Shown: positions 1 to 5,251 of the stretch, piece by piece
Layout: the number at the start of each line of letters is the position of its first letter
Position numbering within the stretch: the first letter of the stretch is position 1
Source of the DNA: an uncultured Ruminococcus sp.
GTDB taxonomy: Bacteria; Bacillota; Clostridia; Lachnospirales; Lachnospiraceae
Reading direction: 5' to 3'
Length of the DNA: 6,515 nucleotides
NCBI GenBank assembly: GCA_900555215.1
Contig: USKR01000078.1
Coordinates: 1-6,515 of the forward strand
Translations under genes and position numbers: made by a program
The notes under the pieces: model-generated
What the model saw: only the letters and a program-made list of their open reading frames with translations
Told to the model about the DNA's origin: nothing
Databases searched by the model: none

Positions 1-23
1 GGAGAAAGGAGGAACTTCCCACG

Positions 24-56
24 GGGGCTTGACTGAAAAGTTGAGCCCCTTTTTTT
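24..56 (+). terminator. Rho-independent terminator ahead of the relaxase remnant
   Basis: Bases 24-33 pair with 40-49 to form a 10-bp stem (two G-T wobbles) with a TGAAAA loop, followed directly by seven T residues at 50-56. This is a typical intrinsic terminator. It would end transcription of a gene lying to the left of the window, so the relaxase remnant that follows is unlikely to be read from that gene. Confidence 0.85.
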
Positions 57-68
57 ACGCCCAAAAAC

Positions 69-80
69 AGGAGGTAAATG
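69..80 (+). promoter_or_regulatory. Orphan ribosome binding site and ATG at the junction with the relaxase remnant
   Basis: A perfect AGGAGG (69-74) is followed after three bases by ATG (78-80). Translation from this ATG is out of frame with the relaxase and stops after 23 codons. The RBS is 16 bases from the first in-frame GTG (91) of the relaxase, too far to serve it well. It looks like the start signal of a different gene whose body has been replaced by relaxase sequence. Confidence 0.5.
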
Positions 81-81
81 C

Positions 82-705
82 TTATCTGCTGTGGTGCATA
101 TGGACGAGAAAACGCCTCATATGCACCTTTGTTTTGTCCCCCTGACTGAGGACGGCAGGCTTAGCGCCAAAGACATTATGGGCAACAAAAAGAAGCTGAC
201 ATGGTGGCAGGATGAGTTTTGGAAACACATGGTCAAGAAGTTTCCAGATTTGGAACGCGGTGAGAGCGCCAGCCTGACCGGGCGCGACCACATTCCGCCC
301 CGCGTGTTCAAGGAGATGACCAGGTTGACCAAACAGAAGGAAAAACTGGGGCAGTTGCTTACCGGAATCAATCCTTTCAACGCCAAAAGCCGGGCGGAGG
401 AAATCTGCAAAATTCTGGATACCTATATTCCCAGCGTAGAGAAGATGGACACACTGCTGCGGAAATATGGTGTGGCTTTTACGAAAACAGCATCCGAAAA
501 TAAAAAGTTGAAAACAAAAAATGCTGAATTGGAAGAATCCCTTGCATCGGCGCAGAAGGTCAGCACCCTAAAGCAGATCGAAGACCTCAAGCTGCGGCGC
601 GACTATGACAGTGCTGTGGCTATTTTGGAGCAGATACCGGCAGAAGTATTGGAATTTTACAAACAGCCTCATAGAAAAGAAAGGGAAAATGCCTATGATA
701 GATGA
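82..705 (+). pseudogene. MobV/Pre-family relaxase, N-terminus missing
   Basis: MobV relaxases nick the origin of transfer and pilot single-stranded DNA during conjugal mobilization. Homology begins abruptly at about base 82 with LSAVVHMDEKTPHMHL. This holds the family's HxDE...PHMH metal-binding motif, followed by the usual 'GRLSAKDIMGNKKKLTWWQ' stretch (within 150-210) and a C-terminal coiled-coil-like region (about 485-640) rich in K, E and L. About 100 or more N-terminal residues that would carry the catalytic His/Tyr motif are absent. The frame is open only back to base 37 and has no ATG; the first in-frame start is GTG at 91, without a well-spaced RBS. A terminator and a foreign RBS-ATG sit immediately upstream, so this is probably a 5'-deleted or rearranged copy. 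Family assignment is confident from the motifs; inactivity is inferred. A shorter protein started at GTG 91 or ATG 100 cannot be excluded. Confidence 0.85.
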
Positions 706-877
706 ATGGAGCGGTTTTGCAGACCTGCTGGCCAACCTGATTGAAAAGTATGTTTCGGAATTGGATGTTGAGAACTTGCCCGCACCGGCAGTATCGTTTG
801 ATAATCAGGATAGCGCAGCAAATAAAAAAGACTCTGAGTTCAATGCGGAAGCAGTTGAAAGCAAAATTGCTGCATGA
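695..877 (+). CDS. Small acidic protein translated after the relaxase, function unknown
   Basis: A 60-residue protein starts MIDEWSGFADLLANLIEKYV. Its ATG (695) lies inside the last codons of the relaxase frame, an 11-base overlap that suggests translational coupling, and AAGGG at 681-685 is suitably spaced. An alternative ATG at 689 is too close to this RBS. The first 25 residues could form an amphipathic helix (aromatics and leucines alternating with acidic residues), while the remainder is polar, rich in D, E, N and A, and likely disordered. There are no cysteines, signal peptide or membrane segments. I do not recognise a named family. The position suggests an accessory protein of the mobilization module, but that is inference. 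The rhuM promoter lies within its last codons. Confidence 0.6.
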   Translation: MIDEWSGFADLLANLIEKYVSELDVENLPAPAVSFDNQDSAANKKDSEFNAEAVESKIAA

Positions 878-883
878 TATAAT
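855..883 (+). promoter_or_regulatory. Sigma-A type promoter for the RhuM gene
   Basis: TTGAAA (855-860) and TATAAT (878-883) are separated by exactly 17 bases, which is five of six matches in the -35 box and a perfect -10. Transcription would start near base 890, giving a leader of about 80 bases before the RhuM start. The -35 box lies inside the end of the small upstream gene, so RhuM and the recombinase can be transcribed independently of the damaged relaxase. Confidence 0.75.
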
Positions 884-905
884 AAACGTGATATAAGTGT
901 CCAAA

Positions 906-936
906 CAAGAGGATGGGTCTACTCCCTGTCCTCTTG
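906..936 (+). repeat. Hairpin in the RhuM leader
   Basis: CAAGAGGA (906-913) pairs perfectly with TCCTCTTG (929-936), and GGG (915-917) can pair with CCC (924-926) around a six-base loop. No T-run follows, so it is not an intrinsic terminator. It buries the in-frame ATG at 913 and lies in the transcribed leader about 36 bases before the preferred RhuM start. It could be an RNA structure controlling translation, or a DNA site for a regulator. Confidence 0.5.
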
Positions 937-972
937 GAACATAAAAACGGAATCAGATGGGAGCGTGAACAA

Positions 973-2007
973 ATGGCGGAAGATAAAATGAGACCAAATC
1001 AGGGCCAGGGTGAGATTGTAATTTATCAGGCGGAAGATGGACTTACAAAGGTAGAATGCCGGTTTGTGGACGAAACCGTTTGGCTGACACAGCAGCAGAT
1101 GGCGGAACTGTTCCATACGTCCAGAAGCAACATTGTGGAGCATATCGGCCACATCTATGAAGAAGGCGAACTGGATGAGACTTCAACCTGTCGGAAATTC
1201 CGACAGGTTCGAATGGAGGGCAACCGGCAAGTAACCAGAGAGCTGCCTTTCTATAATCTGGACATGATCATTTCTTTGGGGTACAGAGTAAAATCTTTGA
1301 TTGCCACCCAGTTTCGCCGGTGGGCCACTGAGCGCCTAAAAGAATATATGATCAAGGGCTTCACGATGGACGATGAGCGCCTAAAAAATTTGGGCGGTGG
1401 CAACTATTGGCGCGAACTGCTGGAACGGATTCGGGACATTCGTTCTTCGGAAAAAGTCATGTATCGTCAAGTGTTGGACTTGTACGCCACCAGCGTGGAC
1501 TATAACCCCAGAAGTGCGGAATCTGTTGCGTTTTTCAAAATGGTGCAGAACAAGCTTCATTATGCAGCGCATGGACATACGGCTGCGGAAGTGATCTATG
1601 AGCGGGCCGATGCGGATAAGCCATTTATGGGGCTTACCACCTTTCCCGGGGATTTTCCCACGGCAAAAGATATTGGGATTGCCAAGAATTATCTGACGGA
1701 GGAAGAACTGCGGGTTCTGAATCAAATGGTATCCGGTTATTTCGACTTTGCCGAGGTGCAGGCCATTCGTCACCGGCCCATGTATATGAGTGATTATGTG
1801 GAGCAGCTGGATAACATTCTTCGGGCGACTGGGGAAGAAGTATTGACCCATGCAGGGAAAATCAGTCATGCACAGGCGATGGAAAAAGCGAAAGCAGAAT
1901 ATAAACGTTATCAAGCACAAACCCTTTCCCCTGTCGAGGAAGAATATCTGAAGACCATCAAACAGTTGGAAGCGGAAAAGCAGGATGATACTTCTAATCC
2001 AAGTTAA
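973..2007 (+). CDS. rhuM: RhuM family protein (virulence RhuM-like)
   Basis: The protein has 344 residues and resembles the RhuM family, named from a Salmonella pathogenicity island. Its biochemical role is not established; the N-terminal part looks DNA-binding. Visible blocks are GEIVIYQAEDG near residues 13-23, a helix-turn-helix-like WLTQQQMAELFHTSRSNI (about 37-54), CRKFRQVR (73-80), the family hallmark FYNLDMIISLGYRV (93-106) with QFRRWATERLKEY after it, and a conserved C-terminal part containing FMGLTTFPGDFPTAKDIG (about 218-235), FDFAEVQAIRHRPMYMSDYV and LTHAGKISHAQAMEKA. Length and domain order look complete. I chose ATG 973 because GGGAG (959-963) lies nine bases upstream; ATG 913 abuts a purine run with no spacing and lies in a hairpin. 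It sits between the relaxase remnant and the serine recombinase, has its own promoter, and ends 47 bases before the recombinase start, so the two are probably co-transcribed. A role in element regulation or maintenance is inference. Confidence 0.9.
   Translation: MAEDKMRPNQGQGEIVIYQAEDGLTKVECRFVDETVWLTQQQMAELFHTSRSNIVEHIGHIYEEGELDETSTCRKFRQVRMEGNRQVTRELPFYNLDMIISLGYRVKSLIATQFRRWATERLKEYMIKGFTMDDERLKNLGGGNYWRELLERIRDIRSSEKVMYRQVLDLYATSVDYNPRSAESVAFFKMVQNKLHYAAHGHTAAEVIYERADADKPFMGLTTFPGDFPTAKDIGIAKNYLTEEELRVLNQMVSGYFDFAEVQAIRHRPMYMSDYVEQLDNILRATGEEVLTHAGKISHAQAMEKAKAEYKRYQAQTLSPVEEEYLKTIKQLEAEKQDDTSNPS
1185..1209. repeat. 25-bp near-perfect palindrome inside the RhuM gene
   Basis: Arms AACCTGTCGGAA (1185-1196) and TTCCGACAGGTT (1198-1209) are perfect reverse complements around one central base (1197). 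The stretch encodes the conserved TCRKFRQVR region of RhuM. It could form a hairpin in mRNA or a cruciform in DNA, or act as a binding site for a dimeric protein. Coding constraint alone might produce it by chance. Confidence 0.6.
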
Positions 2008-2011
2008 AATA

Positions 2012-2034
2012 GCCAATCCAATTTTTCGATTGGC
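2012..2034 (+). repeat. Hairpin between RhuM and recombinase genes
   Basis: GCCAATC (2012-2018) and GATTGGC (2028-2034) are perfect 7-base complements with a nine-base T-rich loop. No T-run follows the stem, so it is a weak candidate for termination. It occupies most of the gap between the two genes and could modulate read-through, stabilise the upstream message, or influence access to the recombinase RBS (AGGAAG, 2043-2048). Confidence 0.45.
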
Positions 2035-2054
2035 ACCACATGAGGAAGATTAAG

Positions 2055-3809
2055 ATGCAGAAAGAGAAGATAAAAGTTTACACCTATACCAGAGTCTCCA
2101 CCGCTATGCAGGTGGATGGCTATTCGCTGGATGCACAGAAAGCCAAAATGAAAGCCTACGCAGACTATAACGATTATGAGATCGTCGGTGAATATGAGGA
2201 CGCGGGAAAGTCTGGAAAATCCATTGAAGGCCGGGCGCAATTCAGCCAGATGATGGAGGACATCAAATCCGGAAAAGATGGCGTGTCCTATGTTCTGGTA
2301 TTCAAATTGTCCCGCTTCGGCAGAAATGCGGCGGACGTGCTTTCTTCCCTTCAGGTCATGCAGGATTTTGGCGTCAATCTGGTATGTGTGGAGGACGGCA
2401 TTGATTCTTCCAAAGACGCGGGCAAATTGATGATCTCCGTCCTGTCTGCTGTGGCGGAGATTGAGCGCGAAAATATCCGTGTCCAAACCATGGAGGGCCG
2501 TATCCAAAAAGCAAGGGAGGGCCGCTGGAACGGTGGCTTTGCCCCCTATGGGTATCAGCTGGTGGATGGGAAACTGATTATCAACGAGGAAGAAGCGGAG
2601 GCGATCCGCGTCATCTATGACCAGTATGTACATACGGATATTGGTGCAAACGGAATCGCTAAATATCTGGAGAACCATGGCATCCGCAAAATCCCCCGGC
2701 AGAATGGGAAGAATCCTCTGTTTGACGCACATTTGATTCGCTTGATTTTGAAAAATCCGGTGTACTGCGGGAAAATCGCCTATGGCCGACGCAAGACGGA
2801 AAAAGTTCGTGGCACAAGAAACGAATATAAACTGGTGGAGCAGGACAACTATTTGCTTGCAGACGGGCAGCATGAAGCGATTGTTTCAGAAGAAGTCTGG
2901 CAAGCGGCGCAGGTGAAGCTGCTGGCACAAGCAAAAAAGTATGAACACGTCAACCGCGGGAAGGACGAGCATGTACATCTTCTTTCCGGCATTGTAAAGT
3001 GCCCTGTCTGCGAGGCAGGAATGTATGGGAACAAAAGCATCAAGCACAAAGCGGACGGCACCAAGTATAAGGATTTTTACTACTACGGTTGCAAGCACCG
3101 CTCCATGATACGTGGGCATAAATGTGACTATAAAAAACAGATTCGGGAAGAACTGCTGGACGATGCTGTAGCAGAAGTCATTGTAAAGCTAGTGAGCAAT
3201 CCGAAGTTTGCTGCCATGATGCAGGAAAAAATCAACATGAAGGTGGATACTGCCGCCATTGACCAGGAGATTGCAAATTACGAAAAGCAGCTTCGCCAGC
3301 ACTATTCCATCAAATCAAAGCTGGCAGAAGAAATTGACTCTCTCGACCCGGATGACCGGCACTATGTGCGGCGCAAGGCTGATCTTGATGACCGCCTTTA
3401 CAGGATGTATGATAAGATTGAAGATACAGAATCGTCGCTGATTGCTGCCAGAGCTAAAAAGCAGGCCATTGAAGCAGAAAAGCTGACCGGCGACAATATC
3501 TATAAAATGTTAATCTACTTTGAGAAGTTGTATGATGTGATAAACGATACAGAGCGGCGTCAGCTGATCGAGGCGCTGATCTCTGAAATCCAGATTTATC
3601 CAGAACGCCAACCCAATGGGCAGTGGCTGAAATCCATCAAATTTAAGTTGCCAATCATTGAGAAGGATATGAGCATTAGTTTGGACAATGAAGAACAAGT
3701 AGAGACAGTGTGCCTCTTGAGCAACCGAAAACCAGATACGAAAGTCAGGGTCGAAGTGAATCTGGAAGACTACTATCGTATCAAGGACGAAGAGAAGAAT
3801 CAGAACTGA
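2055..3809 (+). CDS. Large serine recombinase (integrase of the mobile element)
   Basis: The 584-residue protein belongs to the large serine recombinase group that integrates and excises mobile elements through a covalent phosphoserine link to DNA (TnpX/TndX-like). In order it shows a resolvase catalytic domain at about residues 6-145, with YTRVST giving the nucleophile Ser15 and Arg13, and KLSRFGRN giving Arg87 and Arg90; a Recombinase domain at about 160-250 (APYGYQLVDG to LILKNPVYCGKIAYGR); a zinc ribbon with Cys316, Cys319, Cys346 and Cys357; a charged coiled coil at about 395-475; and a C-terminal tail. All key residues and the expected length are present, so it looks functional. ATG 2055 is preferred because AGGAAG (2043-2048) lies six bases upstream; ATG 2040 would add five residues but has no RBS. 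It probably shares the RhuM promoter and is followed by a strong terminator. No excisionase gene is visible in the window. Confidence 0.93.
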   Translation: MQKEKIKVYTYTRVSTAMQVDGYSLDAQKAKMKAYADYNDYEIVGEYEDAGKSGKSIEGRAQFSQMMEDIKSGKDGVSYVLVFKLSRFGRNAADVLSSLQVMQDFGVNLVCVEDGIDSSKDAGKLMISVLSAVAEIERENIRVQTMEGRIQKAREGRWNGGFAPYGYQLVDGKLIINEEEAEAIRVIYDQYVHTDIGANGIAKYLENHGIRKIPRQNGKNPLFDAHLIRLILKNPVYCGKIAYGRRKTEKVRGTRNEYKLVEQDNYLLADGQHEAIVSEEVWQAAQVKLLAQAKKYEHVNRGKDEHVHLLSGIVKCPVCEAGMYGNKSIKHKADGTKYKDFYYYGCKHRSMIRGHKCDYKKQIREELLDDAVAEVIVKLVSNPKFAAMMQEKINMKVDTAAIDQEIANYEKQLRQHYSIKSKLAEEIDSLDPDDRHYVRRKADLDDRLYRMYDKIEDTESSLIAARAKKQAIEAEKLTGDNIYKMLIYFEKLYDVINDTERRQLIEALISEIQIYPERQPNGQWLKSIKFKLPIIEKDMSISLDNEEQVETVCLLSNRKPDTKVRVEVNLEDYYRIKDEEKNQN

Positions 3810-3829
3810 AAATAGAACACCGAACAGAA

Positions 3830-3887
3830 AGCGATTAGCTGCTGATGCGTAAAAGCATTGGCAGCTTTTTTCTTGCCTGAAATCGCT
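3830..3887. repeat. Outer inverted repeat flanking the recombinase terminator
   Basis: AGCGATT (3830-3836) and AATCGCT (3881-3887) are perfect 7-base inverted copies lying on either side of the terminator hairpin. They could extend the hairpin as an outer stem, or belong to a recombinase-related site near the element end. The copies are short enough to arise by chance. Confidence 0.35.
3838..3871 (+). terminator. Rho-independent terminator after the recombinase
   Basis: GCTGCTGATGC (3838-3848) pairs with GCATTGGCAGC (3855-3865) in an 11-bp stem with two wobbles and a GTAAAA loop, followed by six T residues (3866-3871). It lies 29 bases after the recombinase stop and closes the RhuM-recombinase unit. 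Confidence 0.92.
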
Positions 3888-3891
3888 GAAG

Positions 3892-3913
3892 GGAGGTGGA
3901 GCCGATGATTTGA
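3892..3913 (+). promoter_or_regulatory. Strong RBS followed by a two-codon reading frame (ATG ATT TGA)
   Basis: GGAGG (3892-3896, within GGGAGGTGG) is well spaced, eight bases before ATG at 3905, but the frame stops after two codons at TGA 3911-3913. In a shifted frame the sequence is open from TTG 3910 to TAA 3999 (29 codons) and overlaps the start of the SymE-like gene by 23 bases. This suggests either the start of a small gene broken by an indel just after its ATG, or a leader that feeds ribosomes to the SymE-like gene. Confidence 0.4.
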
Positions 3914-3976
3914 CCTGTAGAAGTGAAGCAGAGCATCAATGGATAATCAATGACAGTCACGAAATGGAGGCAATCT

Positions 3977-4215
3977 ATGGCAAAGAAAAGAAGTATTAAG
4001 GTTTATGGGCAGAGCGACTATAAATATCAGGAGACGCCGACATCATGTTGAAGGGAATGTGGCTGAAGGAGCTGGGGGTTGAAATGGGAGATTACATCTC
4101 TGTTGTCTGTGAGGACGGGAAGCTGATTATCACTCCGGATACAGAAAGAGCGGAGATGGAGAAGGCCGAAGCAGAAATCATGGAGAATGAGAGAAAGCAA
4201 TGCAGAAGAGGGTAA
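3977..4215 (+). pseudogene. SymE-like toxin gene with a one-base frameshift
   Basis: SymE-family proteins are small toxins first described in an SOS-regulated type I toxin-antitoxin pair of E. coli and are common in Firmicute mobile DNA. The first part reads MAKKRSIKVYGQSDYKYQET from ATG 3977 with GGAGG at 3966-3970, then stops at 4049-4051. Family continuity resumes one frame over from ATG 4045 as MLKGMWLKELGVEMGDYISV, then CEDGKLIITPDTERAEMEKA, ending at TAA 4213-4215. The expected peptide ...TPTIMLKG is restored by adding a single base near 4043, so a one-base deletion is the likely cause. Repaired, the protein would have 79 residues, within the family's range. The 56-residue downstream piece could still be made by reinitiation because its ATG overlaps the upstream stop region. 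No antisense RNA promoter could be identified. Confidence 0.75.
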
Positions 4216-4230
4216 AAGAAAGAAGACTTT

Positions 4231-4464
4231 TTGAAGCTGCATATTAGTGAAAAATCAGACCGCGGAGTGCCTAAGATCATTGAGACTTATGGAAGGGAAG
4301 CATTTACTTTCAGAGAAAATGCGATTGTTGTCACGATCCCGCTGCATCAAATATTGGGAATCAGTGAAACGGCAGTGGAAAACAATCTTACATTCCTGAA
4401 AGAAAATGGATCTGTGGAAAGAGTTGGATCTAAAAAGACTGGTTATTGGAAAGTACTTGAGTGA
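4231..4464 (+). pseudogene. C-terminal remnant of an AlbA_2/HATPase_c_4-type ATP-binding regulator
   Basis: The 77-codon frame carries two pieces typical of the end of these ATP-binding, DNA-binding regulators. The first is SDRGVPKIIETYGREAFTF with RENAIVVTIP, the end of the GHKL-like ATPase domain. The second is LGISETAVENNLTFLKENGS and ERVGSKKTGYWKVLE, the recognition part of a C-terminal winged helix. In intact relatives these blocks are separated by a linker and the first helices of the winged helix; here IVVTIP runs almost directly into LHQILGIS near 4345, so an in-frame deletion of some tens of residues is likely. The N-terminal AlbA_2 domain and most of the ATPase domain are absent. 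The only upstream start is TTG 4231 with no RBS, and the same frame has a stop at 4213. It is most likely a decayed gene; a functional short protein is improbable. Confidence 0.65.
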
Positions 4465-5052
4465 ATGATATGAGAATTAATAAATGAAACAAGGCATCTA
4501 TCAGAAATTGATATGCTACAAAGCATAGACATATCATAGTCATTGTTTCTGTTGCAGGGGGATACGCTTGCTTCCAGCCCGCCGCAACAGGGAACTTCCA
4601 TCCTGATAAGTGTTACGCTCTGAATGTTATTGGTTTGAATGATCTGAGTGAGCTTTTGACTACAATCTACACTGTCCAGTTTCGGGCAGCCGATCAAAGT
4701 GATCTTCCCTTTCATAAATTCCTGATGCAGGTTTGCATATGCAAAGGCTGTGCAGTCGGCAGCGATCAACAGCTTTTCCCCGTCAAAATAAGGCGCATTG
4801 ACAGGTATCAGTTTGATCTGGCAGGGCCACTGTCCCAGCTGGGATGTGAATTGATCGACTGGAGGCAGAACAGCCTCTTCTGCACGGTGAAAGCGATGCA
4901 TCTGATGACCGGGACAACCCGTGTGAGACGAAGCAGAAGGAGTAGTGTTCTGCTCTTTCCTTTTTCGCAGATTTTCCTGTACGGCATTTTCATCATATGC
5001 CGCGGCTTCCCGTTCTACGAAGGTAATAGCGTCTGTCGGACAAGTCGGCAGC
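4443..5052 (-). pseudogene. 4Fe-4S binding protein fragment, N-terminus missing
   Basis: Read leftward, the frame encodes LPTCPTDAITFVEREAAAYD from about 5051, continues through PGHQMHRFHRAEEAV, and gives the conserved LGQWPCQIKLIPVNAPYFDG, LLIAADCTAFAYANLHQEF, KITLIGCPKLDSVDCSQKLT and VTLIRMEVPCCGGLE. This pattern belongs to ferredoxin-like iron-sulfur proteins that accompany anaerobic nitrogen-stress or hydroxylamine reductase type genes; the exact function is not known to me. The first 4Fe-4S cluster (N-terminal CxxCxxC) and the start codon are gone; only CPT of the second cluster remains, and the Cys expected before LPTC reads Trp at the junction. After GGLE (about 4575) the sequence departs from the family, with weak resemblance returning near 4500-4520, so the tail may be frameshifted. 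The nominal stop at 4443-4445 lies inside the converging upstream remnant. An internal ATG at 4901 could start a 152-residue product. Confidence 0.7.
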
Positions 5053-5187
5053 CAGTCCTTTTTGATCTCGTTTAACCGGCAGTAGCTGGCAGATTACCTG
5101 AACGTGGATCGCAGCGCTATGTGCAATGAACTTTCGAAAATGCAGAAAGACGGGATCATCGAGTACAACAGAAACCAGTTTTTTTAA
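5053..5187 (+). pseudogene. C-terminal fragment of a Crp/Fnr-family regulator
   Basis: Forward reading gives SFLISFNRQ, an in-frame TAG at 5083-5085, then LADYLNVDRSAMCNELSKMQ and KDGIIEYNRNQFF before TAA at 5185-5187. This is the typical Crp/Fnr winged-helix DNA recognition region, in which FNRQ(Q/E)LADYL(G/N)VDRSA is diagnostic. The roughly 170-residue cyclic-nucleotide-like sensor domain is absent. The TAG replaces the residue after FNRQ, usually Gln or Glu, and fits a CAG-to-TAG change. The fragment lies head to head with the 4Fe-4S remnant, and such regulators often sit beside those genes, so the pair probably was a divergent regulator-target unit before a deletion. Confidence 0.75.
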
Positions 5188-5251
5188 ATCTGTCCTTGCC
5201 GGGAATACTGATCAGAAATACAGATTAAGACCTAAGGGAGGAATAGCTTTT

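Noticed and set aside
913..972. Upstream ATG at 913 as the RhuM start (20 extra residues)
   Set aside because: A purine run abuts the ATG with no spacing, the ATG lies in a hairpin, and the extra residues do not look like RhuM family sequence; ATG 973 has a well-spaced GGGAG.
1381..2016. Long reverse-strand frame opposite the RhuM gene
   Set aside because: Its translation shows no family resemblance, and the + strand carries a clear RhuM protein; it is a shadow frame.
2004..2873. 289-codon reverse-strand frame opposite the recombinase
   Set aside because: It is a shadow of the recombinase coding sequence without an RBS or recognisable motif.
4512..4527. Small inverted repeat TATGCT-ACAA-AGCATA
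   Set aside because: Six AT-rich base pairs without a T-run are expected by chance, and the region is degraded gene sequence.
4732..4745. Perfect 14-bp palindrome TTTGCATATGCAAA
   Set aside because: It encodes conserved residues (FAYAN) of the 4Fe-4S protein, where the family sequence itself constrains the bases; no nearby promoter suggests an operator.
4635..5075. Forward-strand frame of 146 codons
   Set aside because: It is antisense to the recognisable 4Fe-4S protein fragment and has no RBS or family resemblance.
5126..5251. N-terminal extension of the bile salt hydrolase from ATG 5126
   Set aside because: The enzyme needs Cys at position 2 of the mature protein, which is met only by the start at 5252 with its GGAGG. 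The extension overlaps the Crp/Fnr remnant in another frame.
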